Assembly (NCBI GenBank): GCA_002366675.1
Contig: DFBO01000276.1
Location: 36,311-47,289, forward strand
Direction of reading: 5' to 3'
DNA length: 10,979 bases
Source: Flavobacteriaceae bacterium UBA3078
Lineage (GTDB): Bacteria > Bacteroidota > Bacteroidia > Flavobacteriales > Flavobacteriaceae
Part shown: one piece after another, positions 1-5,769 of the stretch
How the letters are laid out: each line of letters begins with the position of its first letter
Position numbering within the stretch: position 1 is the first letter of the stretch
Made by a program: the position numbers and the translations under genes
The notes under the pieces: generated by a model
What the model saw: only the letters and a program-made list of their open reading frames with translations
Told to the model about the DNA's origin: nothing
The model's database searches: none

Positions 1-160
1 CTTATATTCCAAATATTTTGTTTTCCAGTTATTAATTCTCCTGACATTCCTAGCATTTCTATACAGACTACTTTTCAGCCTAAAGTTCATTTATGCAATC
101 AAGATTTTTATCTTCTTTGTACATTTGTGCCCACTTTTGAGCAACGTCTTTAGTTTCCAT
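1..160 (-). pseudogene. SnoaL-like / NTF2-like protein, 5' part, disrupted and cut by window edge
   Basis: Starting at the ATG at 160-158 on the minus strand, the reading gives METKDVAQKWAQMYKED, then NLDCINEL, and then hits a TAG at 82-80 where the family usually has Tyr. Two codons later (about 72-73) one base appears to be missing. In the shifted frame the reading continues as VVCIEMLGMSGELITGKQ and NIW up to the window edge. The pattern helix, LY-A-xx-VV, E-M-P-G-M-P, then TGK is what I recall from small SnoaL-like (ketosteroid-isomerase fold) proteins of flavobacteria, so this is a decayed copy rather than chance. The start codon overlaps the end of the SGNH hydrolase gene by 11 bases, so the two were probably once a translationally coupled pair. 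The rest of the gene lies outside the window. Family assignment is from remembered motif pattern and needs a search. Confidence 0.68.
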
Positions 161-851
161 ATTCTTTGGTTTTAGTATTTATTAATTTAATTATAGCGTT
201 GAATGAGTCTTTATTTGTAACCCAATTTTTAGAATTCTCAAAGGTGAGTGTATTTAAATCTTTGTTAGGATAAATAATTTTAAACATGGTTAGAGCAGAT
301 AAAAAACTCCCTGTTTTTGATGGGTGAAACCCATCAATACTGTATAAACTCTCTAGGTTTTTAATTTCATCATAAGCTTGCCATATTTCACCAACAGGAA
401 ATAATAATGCATCATTTATTTCTGCAGCTAATTTATAATTTGCTATTACACCATTAAAAGTATAATAGTAATTTTTTGATGGCCATACCATAAAAAAGAC
501 TAACTGACTTCCTTTTTTATCACATATAGTTTTAATTTTTGTACCATAATCTATTAGCATCTCTTTACCTACATTTTGGGAAGATGGCCCTTGTTGGATA
601 ATAATATAATCAAATTTACCCCTATTAATTAATTTTTGAATTTTGCCATCATTCCAATGGTCTTCCAATCCATAATTTGGATAGCACAAAGAAGTCGTTT
701 CAACATTTTTATCAAAATTTATAGCTATATTTTCAAGAATTTCAGGAAGATTATTGGTATAAGTTAAGCTATTTCCAATAAACAAAAATTGCTTCGAATC
801 GTTTTGAGAATATACAGATAATGAGATGAATAATATAAAAAAATAACGCAT
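150..851 (-). CDS. Secreted SGNH/GDSL-type hydrolase-like protein
   Basis: A 233-residue protein with a short signal peptide (hydrophobic residues 3-14, cleavage likely near YSQ at 14-16). Right after it comes the block I motif FIGNSLT with the presumed nucleophile Ser28. Block II is likely around Gly61 (YPNYG). QQGPSS at 86-91 resembles the block III region, and DGFHPS supplies the block V Asp173 and His176 of the Ser-Asp-His set. Family members of this size are esterases or acylhydrolases acting on acetylated sugars or lipids; the substrate cannot be read here. It lacks a T9SS tail, so a periplasmic or outer-membrane-associated place is likely. The gene has no disruption, although a decayed gene lies on either side. 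Its last 11 bases overlap the start of the disrupted SnoaL-like gene. No clear promoter box is seen upstream. Confidence 0.85.
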   Translation of the reverse strand: MRYFFILFISLSVYSQNDSKQFLFIGNSLTYTNNLPEILENIAINFDKNVETTSLCYPNYGLEDHWNDGKIQKLINRGKFDYIIIQQGPSSQNVGKEMLIDYGTKIKTICDKKGSQLVFFMVWPSKNYYYTFNGVIANYKLAAEINDALLFPVGEIWQAYDEIKNLESLYSIDGFHPSKTGSFLSALTMFKIIYPNKDLNTLTFENSKNWVTNKDSFNAIIKLINTKTKEYGN

Positions 852-925
852 AGAATGTTATAATAAAATAACAATTTAAATTTACTAAAAAAGTAATTAT
901 CAGATTCTTAAAAATATGTTATGTT

Positions 926-1247
926 TTATAGTAGAGCTTCTTTAGGGTAAACAATTGGAGCAGGATAAGTGAGTTCTTGAAATTCAGGAATATATTGTAA
1001 GTCTTTATCGAATTTTCACATTAGAGAGGAGAGTTGGATTTAAAGATTCTAAAATATGGAGCAGTATTTACGCCTTAATTATCTACCTATTGCCAACTTT
1101 TCATGTTGCTAGCCATTTCATAATCGTAGATTTTTTCTACAAAAGAGGCTACTCCTCAACTTCTATCTATTAATAAGTGTTTACATAAAAAAACTTCCAA
1201 CTAACATTCGAAGTTATATTGAGCATAAAACCAATCTGTTTTAATAG
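926..1247 (-). pseudogene. Remnant of cryptochrome/DNA photolyase gene (C-terminal FAD-binding part)
   Basis: Read on the minus strand in shifting frames, this gap gives consecutive pieces of a class I photolyase C-terminus. They are QIGFMLNI; after an extra base near 1214, LRMLVGSF; after an extra T in the T7 run (1187-1193), LCKHLLID. Then follow a TGA at 1158-1156 where DWRWGE has Trp, VEKIYDYEMASNMKSWQ, a TAG at 1089-1087, a TAA at 1077-1075 and NTAPYFRIFKSN. After a stop at 1023-1021 and a frame change come KFDKDLQYI, a gap where RKWV is expected, and PEFQELTYPAPIV to a TAA at 928-926. The intact family reads GFMHNRxRM, SFLxKxLLIDWRWGE, DYELASNNGNWQWAAGTG, APYFRIFNP, KFD, YPxPIV in the same order. 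About two thirds of the gene, including the antenna domain, is absent. It cannot encode an active enzyme. Confidence 0.88.
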
Positions 1248-1253
1248 TTACTA

Positions 1254-1478
1254 TTAAGATGAGGTAGGTCTACCTTTTAGGCGTTTTTCAACTTTACGTT
1301 TTAAAGCAGTAAGACGTTTCATTAATTCCATGATTTCTTCGTCTTTTTCTTCTTTGTAAACTTCATTTAAACTTAGAATAAGCGATTTTGCTTCTCTAGA
1401 AATTTTCACTCTATCGCTTGTAGATAAGGATTTTAAACTTGTTTTTTCAAATTCTAAAGCTCTTTCTATAAGTTCCAT
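1254..1478 (-). CDS. Small charged helical protein of unknown function
   Basis: A 74-residue protein without signal peptide or membrane segment. It is rich in Glu, Lys and Leu and predicted almost wholly helical, with a likely coiled coil from about residue 35 to 66 (EVYKEEKDEEIMELMKRL) and a basic C-terminus (KRKVEKRLKGRP). I do not recognise a named family; small proteins of this look are common in flavobacteria. It ends only a few bases before the photolyase remnant, which is in the same direction, so it may once have stood upstream of an intact photolyase gene or the remnant may have been brought next to it by deletion. Codon use is like that of its neighbours. The single candidate ATG has no strong ribosome-binding sequence, which is usual in Bacteroidota. 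Confidence 0.72.
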   Translation of the reverse strand: MELIERALEFEKTSLKSLSTSDRVKISREAKSLILSLNEVYKEEKDEEIMELMKRLTALKRKVEKRLKGRPTSS

Positions 1479-1671
1479 ACTTTTAATTATTTATTGTAAA
1501 TATATAAACATTGTGATTTTAATGGGAAGAAATATGCTGAAAAATAGTGATTTTAACAGTTATAATCCCGAAACTACTTTAAAGATATAATTTAAAAATT
1601 AATAACTATACATTCTTTAAATTCTTTTGGCAATTTAGTAAAGTTTAAATATAATAGATTAATTATTTTGA

Positions 1672-3417
1672 TTATTCTTTAATAATTTTATGCACATATT
1701 TTTCATTATTAGAATTAATATGAATAAAATAGATTCCACTAGAAAATTTACTTAAATCTACGTGTTTATTATTGTCTGAAAGTATTTTAGATTGTTTAAC
1801 CAATTGCCCATTAAGATTATAGATTTCAAAAGTAGTATCTGCGTTGCTTCTTGTTTCAATAGTTAGGTATCTACTTGTTGGATTTGGGTAGATACTAATA
1901 TTTTCAGTAATAAATGTAAATGTATTTAATGGGTGAGAACCTTCAATAATTAAATGAGTTTCATTAGAGTTTGGATTTAAAACTTCATCAACAGTTCCTG
2001 AAGGCCAAATAACAACTATTTTTGTTATAACTGTATCTGGGCCTAAACCAAAATGAGTCATTAAGGAATTCATTGTTCCATAACTTTCCCCTGAACGTAC
2101 TTCTCTTATTTGTTTTCCCCAATTACCATATATTTCTATTCGAGCTCCAATACCATTTCTATTACTTGCTACACCTTGTAAAATAATTTCTGACCAATTA
2201 TTAGAATTTCCATCGTTTAAAAATAAGATATCAGGGTTGCTGCTATAATTATTATAGCCAGTTGCAAAACCAGACATAACATCAATAAAACCATCATTAT
2301 TTAAATCGCCAACAGCTGCGCTTTGGATGCTAAGACTGCTTGTTGGAAAAGGTGTAGGCATTTCGGTAAATGTTTTATTACCATTGTTTTTAAACATAAT
2401 ATGTGTATTACTAGTATATCGTGATGTAATAAATAAATCAATATACGTATCGTTATCAAAATCTTCCATAATTACTTGTATGCCACCTGAACCTAAGTCG
2501 TTTAATTGCGTAGCAATACCAGAAGAAGCTGTTATATCAGAAAAAGTTCCATTTCCATTATTTTCATAAATAATGCTTGAAACATCGTGATTTATTAAAA
2601 TACAATCAAGATCTCCATCATTATCTATATCTTCAAAATTAGCAGACCAGGATTGAGCATAAGGAACTAACCCAGAAGCCACGCCAACATCAGTATAATT
2701 ACCATTTCCATCATTCTGGAATAATTGATTTATCCGTCTACCATCATTTGGGTCACCAACACCTAAACGACATTTAGAAATGTATAAGTCTAAATCTCCA
2801 TCGTTATCATAATCAGTCCAGATGCTTCCATAATTCCCTGAATTGTCTGATGGAACTGTTGATGTAGCATTTATTAAATTACTATTATCGTAAGTAAAAT
2901 TACCAGAACCATTATTTGAATAAGCAGAAGATACACCAACATCATTGCAACCAAAAAAATCGATGGTTCCATTATTGTCTATATCTGCAAAATTAGCATT
3001 CTGTAAGAAAATTTGAGGGTCACTTAAAATAGATTCAGTATAGTTTGTGCCATCGGAATTTGCTGTAAGTAATTTTAAATAGTTGTAAGAACCTCCAACT
3101 ATTATATCGTTATAGCCATTTTCATCTACATCAGCAATAGCCATTCCCCATTCACTATTTGGGCCAGTTAAACTACCAAAATCAAGCCTAGTAAATGTGC
3201 CAGCCAGAGTTTGATATTCCACTTCTAAGTTTCTAGCATTGCTTAACCGAATAATATCGTCTAGACCATCTCCATTCATATCAGATACACCTATAGCGCA
3301 ACCACTTGTTAGTAAGCTATTATCTAGAGTAGGGTTTGAATTTGTAAAAGTGACTTGAGACATTAGAGTACAAGGCAAAATCACACTAATACAGAAAAGT
3401 ATTTTTTTAAGATTCAT
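1672..3417 (-). CDS. Secreted FG-GAP/VCBS repeat protein with ASPIC/UnbV domain and T9SS sorting tail
   Basis: A 581-residue protein with a signal peptide (residues 1-21, ending MSQ). Seven calcium-binding style D-x-[DN]-x-[DN]-G-x-x-D repeats are seen at about residues 46-54, 96-104, 145-153, 202-210, 263-271, 319-327 and 370-378, as expected for an integrin-like beta-propeller. Residues about 408-492 form an ASPIC/UnbV domain (NGIGARIEIY, REVRSGESYGTMNS, HFGLG, VVIWPSG). Residues 505-581 are a T9SS type A sorting domain (ISIYPNPTSRYLTIE, EIYNLNGQLV, LSKFSSGIYF). The protein should cross the outer membrane through the type IX system and be surface-attached or released. Proteins of this CRTAC1-like layout are thought to serve in adhesion or glycan binding; no catalytic domain is visible. 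It stands alone, with 193 bases to the next gene downstream and a divergent gene upstream. Confidence 0.92.
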   Translation of the reverse strand: MNLKKILFCISVILPCTLMSQVTFTNSNPTLDNSLLTSGCAIGVSDMNGDGLDDIIRLSNARNLEVEYQTLAGTFTRLDFGSLTGPNSEWGMAIADVDENGYNDIIVGGSYNYLKLLTANSDGTNYTESILSDPQIFLQNANFADIDNNGTIDFFGCNDVGVSSAYSNNGSGNFTYDNSNLINATSTVPSDNSGNYGSIWTDYDNDGDLDLYISKCRLGVGDPNDGRRINQLFQNDGNGNYTDVGVASGLVPYAQSWSANFEDIDNDGDLDCILINHDVSSIIYENNGNGTFSDITASSGIATQLNDLGSGGIQVIMEDFDNDTYIDLFITSRYTSNTHIMFKNNGNKTFTEMPTPFPTSSLSIQSAAVGDLNNDGFIDVMSGFATGYNNYSSNPDILFLNDGNSNNWSEIILQGVASNRNGIGARIEIYGNWGKQIREVRSGESYGTMNSLMTHFGLGPDTVITKIVVIWPSGTVDEVLNPNSNETHLIIEGSHPLNTFTFITENISIYPNPTSRYLTIETRSNADTTFEIYNLNGQLVKQSKILSDNNKHVDLSKFSSGIYFIHINSNNEKYVHKIIKE

Positions 3418-3505
3418 AATATTGCTTTTATTAAATCTAAATATAATCCATTTATTTATAATTAGAAGAATATGTCATAACGATACTAAAATACATATAG
3501 CATTT

Positions 3506-3517
3506 TGATTTAAATCA
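3506..3517. repeat. Perfect 12-base palindrome TGATTTAAATCA
   Basis: A perfect palindrome in the 166-base space between two divergent genes (ends at 3417 and 3584), 35 bases before the -7 box of the plus-strand gene. Its place fits a regulator site acting on one or both genes, but a 12-base AT-rich palindrome can arise by chance in DNA of this composition. Confidence 0.35.
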
Positions 3518-3552
3518 GCTATAATTTCTTAAACAAGAATTTATAAATATTG

Positions 3553-3560
3553 TATATTTG
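3553..3560 (+). promoter_or_regulatory. -7 promoter box TATATTTG for the exported helical protein
   Basis: TATATTTG matches the Bacteroidota consensus TAnnTTTG exactly and ends 23 bases before the ATG at 3584, giving a short leader. No TTTG box is seen at the usual -33 position, so the call rests on the -7 box and its position. Confidence 0.55.
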
Positions 3561-3583
3561 AATCTAACTTATTATTATTTACT

Positions 3584-4012
3584 ATGAAAAAATATCACCT
3601 ATTATTTTTAGTCACTATTTTATTTTCTACGAGTACCGTTTTTTCGCAAGACATAAAATCTGTTAAAGAACAAAGAAGACAAGCTGCTAAAGTAGATACT
3701 GTTTATACATTAGAAGAACGATCGAATATGGGAGTCTGGTTAAATCAACGTGTGAATGAGATGAGCTTAACAGATGAGGTTAGAGAAGAATATGATGCCA
3801 TAGTTTTCTCAAGAATTTTTGAAATGAGTCGTTTAAACGATAAAGATAAACATTATACTGATCAAGAGATTCAAGATAAGTTTGATGAAGTTGTGGATAA
3901 TATGAATGCAGATGTTAAGAAAATATTAACTACTGAACAATATATAAATCATTTAGAAAACTTCGCAGAAATTGAAAGAAGTGTCTATAAGAAATTTGAT
4001 TGGAAAGATTAA
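3584..4012 (+). CDS. Exported small helical protein of unknown function
   Basis: A 142-residue protein with a clear signal peptide (residues 1-22, MKKYHLLFLV start, cleavage near VFSQ). The mature part is highly charged and predicted to be all helical, with no Cys and no lipobox, so it is likely soluble in the periplasm. Near the end, ILTTEQYINHLENF (residues 114-127) is like the LTxxQ segment of Spy/CpxP-type periplasmic helical proteins, which often follows a long helix as here. The likeness is short and does not prove membership, and I would call the gene a hypothetical protein. It has its own -7 box upstream, and an AT-rich inverted repeat follows the stop, so it is probably a single-gene unit separated from the DUF2911 gene by 110 bases. 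Confidence 0.8.
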   Translation: MKKYHLLFLVTILFSTSTVFSQDIKSVKEQRRQAAKVDTVYTLEERSNMGVWLNQRVNEMSLTDEVREEYDAIVFSRIFEMSRLNDKDKHYTDQEIQDKFDEVVDNMNADVKKILTTEQYINHLENFAEIERSVYKKFDWKD

Positions 4013-4037
4013 TGTTTTCTATTAGATAGAGATTCTA

Positions 4038-4064
4038 TTTTAATCTTTTATTAACAGATTAAAA
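4038..4064 (+). terminator. AT-rich hairpin after the exported helical protein gene, possible weak terminator
   Basis: Perfect 9-base inverted repeat TTTTAATCT (4038-4046) and AGATTAAAA (4056-4064) with a 9-base loop, 25 bases after the stop codon. The stem is weak (two G-C pairs) and no T run follows it, so termination is doubtful; it could instead be a site upstream of the next promoter. Confidence 0.3.
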
Positions 4065-4077
4065 ATTAATCAGTATG

Positions 4078-4085
4078 TATCTTTG
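4078..4085 (+). promoter_or_regulatory. -7 promoter box TATCTTTG for the DUF2911 gene
   Basis: An exact TAnnTTTG match ending 37 bases before the ATG at 4123. No TTTG is found at -33. It suggests that the DUF2911 gene is transcribed separately from the gene before it. Confidence 0.5.
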
Positions 4086-4122
4086 ATTACTAATTTATCA
4101 CTAACCCTTAAATAAAAAAATA

Positions 4123-4971
4123 ATGAAAAAAATATTACTAATAATTGCTGTGGTTGCATTTACAATTAATTTGAATGCTCAAGTAGTTACACCACAACCT
4201 AGTCCATTAAGCAAAGTTGAACAAAAAGTTGGATTAACAGATGTTACAATAGAATATTCTCGTCCAGGAGTTAAAGGACGTCGAATATTTGGAGATTTAG
4301 TGCCTTTTGGGAAATTATGGAGAACTGGAGCTAATAAAAACACAATAGTAACTTTTAGCGATAATGTGACTATAATGGGCCAATTAATAAAAGCAGGTTC
4401 TTATGCTTTATATGTAACTCCTGAGCCAAAAGTTTGGGAAATTGTTTTTTATTATGAAACTGAAAATTGGGGTTTACCTCAAGATTGGTCAGATAAACAA
4501 GTGGCGGCAAGAGTAAATGCAGAAGTAACTCGTATGACAGATATGGTTGAGACATTTACTATAGCCATTAATCAAATTACTAATTCAAGTGCTACTCTAG
4601 AAATTATTTGGGAAAACAATTATGCAACTATTCCTTTTGAAGTGCCTACAGATGATAAAGTATTAGCCTCTATTAATGAAGCCTTAAATGGAACGCCAAC
4701 AGCAAATGATTATTATGCTGCTGCAGTATACTATTCTCAAGAGGGAAAAGATATTAAACAAGCAAAAGAATGGATTGATACAGCTATGAGTATGATTGAT
4801 GAACCTGCATTTTGGCAATTAAGACAGCAGTCTTTAATTTATGCTAAAAATGGAGATACAAAAGGAGCTATATCTTTAGCTGAAAAATCTTTAACTGGAG
4901 CCAAAGAAGCTGGAAATGAAGACTATGTTAAAATGAATTTCGACTCTATTAAAGAGTGGAGTGAAAAATAA
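4123..4971 (+). CDS. DUF2911 domain protein with C-terminal TPR-like helices, exported
   Basis: A 282-residue protein with a signal peptide (residues 1-20, ending LNAQ). Residues about 25-172 are a DUF2911 domain, recognised by VTIEYSRPGVKGRRIFG (41-57), the run LVPFGKLWRTGANKNT (59-74), AGSYALYVTP (91-100) and EIVFYYE with NWG (106-117). This beta-rich domain is very common in Bacteroidota and has no proven function. Residues about 192-275 form paired helices of TPR type (NDYYAAAVYYSQEGKD, then FWQLRQQSLIYAKNGD and KGAISLAEKSL), which suggests a binding platform. The protein should be periplasmic. It ends just before a strong two-way terminator and has its own -7 box, so it is probably transcribed alone. 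Confidence 0.92.
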   Translation: MKKILLIIAVVAFTINLNAQVVTPQPSPLSKVEQKVGLTDVTIEYSRPGVKGRRIFGDLVPFGKLWRTGANKNTIVTFSDNVTIMGQLIKAGSYALYVTPEPKVWEIVFYYETENWGLPQDWSDKQVAARVNAEVTRMTDMVETFTIAINQITNSSATLEIIWENNYATIPFEVPTDDKVLASINEALNGTPTANDYYAAAVYYSQEGKDIKQAKEWIDTAMSMIDEPAFWQLRQQSLIYAKNGDTKGAISLAEKSLTGAKEAGNEDYVKMNFDSIKEWSEK

Positions 4972-4993
4972 TTGATTTTTTAAATTCTATTAC

Positions 4994-5028
4994 AAAAAGC
5001 CTCTTAGTAAAACTAGGAGGCTTTTTTT
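4994..5028. terminator. Bidirectional intrinsic terminator between convergent genes
   Basis: Stem AAAAAGCCTCTTAG (4994-5007) pairs with CTAGGAGGCTTTTT (5013-5026) through 14 pairs, one of them T-G, around the loop TAAAA. A T run follows on the plus strand and, because the stem begins with A5, also on the minus strand. It lies 22 bases after the DUF2911 stop and 3 bases past the regulator stop at 5032, serving both converging units. Confidence 0.92.
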
Positions 5029-5031
5029 ATT

Positions 5032-5232
5032 CTAATCGGTTTCTTCTAAAAAGAAAATACTTTCAACAGGCTTTTTAAATAACTTGGCAATTTTTAATGC
5101 CAAAACCGTTGAAGGAACATATTTATTTTTCTCCATAGCATTTATTGATTGTCTGCTAACGCCAATTTTTTTCGCTAAATCTGCTTGTGTCATGTTAAGA
5201 ATGGCACGTTCTACTTTTAAATTATTCGTCAT
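5032..5232 (-). CDS. Small XRE-family (Cro/CI-type) transcriptional regulator
   Basis: A 66-residue protein that is almost wholly a helix-turn-helix domain. Residues about 4-60 give the five-helix fold with LKVERAILNMTQADLAKKIG leading into the recognition helix VSRQSINAMEKNKYVPS (25-41), and the end KPVESIFFLEE is typical of this small subfamily, which acts as a dimer. It begins inside the last codons of the membrane protein gene (11-base overlap, 5222-5232), so the two are translated together. Such pairs of a small XRE regulator and a short multi-helix membrane protein are common. The inverted repeat in their shared promoter is its likely operator, which would give negative autoregulation. 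The signal it answers cannot be read from the sequence. Confidence 0.93.
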   Translation of the reverse strand: MTNNLKVERAILNMTQADLAKKIGVSRQSINAMEKNKYVPSTVLALKIAKLFKKPVESIFFLEETD

Positions 5233-5695
5233 GGCTATTGGATTTAAGTTTTAAGAAATTAAAACGAATAATAAAAAAAAGTAGTGGTGTAAACATGTTG
5301 AATACTAAAACATGAAAGAAAGCTAAATCATAAATAAGAATAATAGCAAAAAATAAAACGACATAATTAAATATTATAGCCCAAACTAATGAGTCTTTTC
5401 TGAGTTTGTAAATAAATTCATCTTCTACTTTTTCTTTAGTAAAACCAATAACTAGTCCTCCAATAATAATAGCAATTGAACTTAATTCTGATGCAATGCC
5501 AGTTTCTATAATTTTAAAAAAACCATCAGCTTCCTTATCAAATACGGCATCATTAAATATTGAAAATACTTTAATCCTAATGGGTTCGTAATCGTAACCA
5601 GAATAAACTGTAAATAATCCAGAAATAATTCCTAGAATAAAAAGTATCCATCCAATGGTTTTATACTTGTGAGGTAATAAATAATTTGTTTTCAT
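5222..5695 (-). CDS. Four-helix integral membrane protein paired with the XRE regulator
   Basis: Starting at the ATG at 5695-5693 the protein has 157 residues (MKTNYLLPHKYKTIGW start) with four hydrophobic segments at about 14-31, 69-85, 103-124 and 127-144, and a periplasmic or cytosolic loop of about 35 residues between the first two. An upstream ATG at 5761 would add 22 residues, but the promoter boxes at 5722-5753 lie downstream of it, so the shorter form is the right one. There are no catalytic motifs and I do not know a named family; it resembles the small membrane proteins that commonly precede YozG-like regulators. It may be a sensor or partner for the regulator, or simply its main target. 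The 3' end overlaps the regulator gene. Confidence 0.85.
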   Translation of the reverse strand: MKTNYLLPHKYKTIGWILFILGIISGLFTVYSGYDYEPIRIKVFSIFNDAVFDKEADGFFKIIETGIASELSSIAIIIGGLVIGFTKEKVEDEFIYKLRKDSLVWAIIFNYVVLFFAIILIYDLAFFHVLVFNMFTPLLFFIIRFNFLKLKSNSHDE

Positions 5696-5721
5696 AACTG
5701 TTCGATTTATAATTGATAAAT

Positions 5722-5753
5722 CAAAAGTAAAGAAAACTTTACATTTAGACAAA
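5722..5753 (-). promoter_or_regulatory. Promoter of the membrane protein and XRE regulator genes
   Basis: On the minus strand TTTG (5753-5750), 20 bases, then TACTTTTG (5729-5722) fits the Bacteroidota promoter TTTG-N19-21-TAnnTTTG. A start of transcription near 5715 would leave a leader of about 20 bases before the ATG at 5695. It is the best promoter in the window and sits 17 bases past the symporter stop. Confidence 0.78.
5727..5742. promoter_or_regulatory. Likely operator of the XRE regulator: GTAAAG-AAAA-CTTTAC
   Basis: A perfect inverted repeat of 6-base arms with a 4-base spacer. It lies between the -33 and -7 boxes and overlaps three bases of the -7 box (5727-5729), so a bound dimer would block RNA polymerase. 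Small YozG-like XRE regulators are known to use sites of the GTAAAG/CTTTAC kind. Assignment to this regulator is inference from place and form. Confidence 0.7.
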
Positions 5754-5769
5754 TAAATCATTCATTTAG

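Noticed and set aside
1262..1275. Inverted repeat AGGTAG-GT-CTACCT near the stop of the 74-residue protein gene
   Set aside because: A loop of two bases cannot form a proper hairpin, it lies within codons, and no T run follows; not a terminator.
1479..1671. Gap of 193 bases checked for a further photolyase piece or small gene
   Set aside because: No frame gave photolyase motifs or a believable small protein; only AT-rich spacer is seen.
2327..2569. Plus-strand open frame of 80 codons inside the FG-GAP protein gene
   Set aside because: It lies antisense within a well-supported coding region whose repeats and domains are clear; no family pattern and no start signal.
1672..3417. DNA repeat array suggested by the recurring GATxxTCCATCATTATC-like segments
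   Set aside because: These reflect the repeated calcium-binding protein motif D-x-N-x-D-G-x-x-D; spacing is irregular and the sequence varies, so it is neither a CRISPR nor a tandem DNA repeat.
4370..4555. Minus-strand open frame of 61 codons inside the DUF2911 gene
   Set aside because: Lies antisense to the conserved DUF2911 core with no independent evidence.
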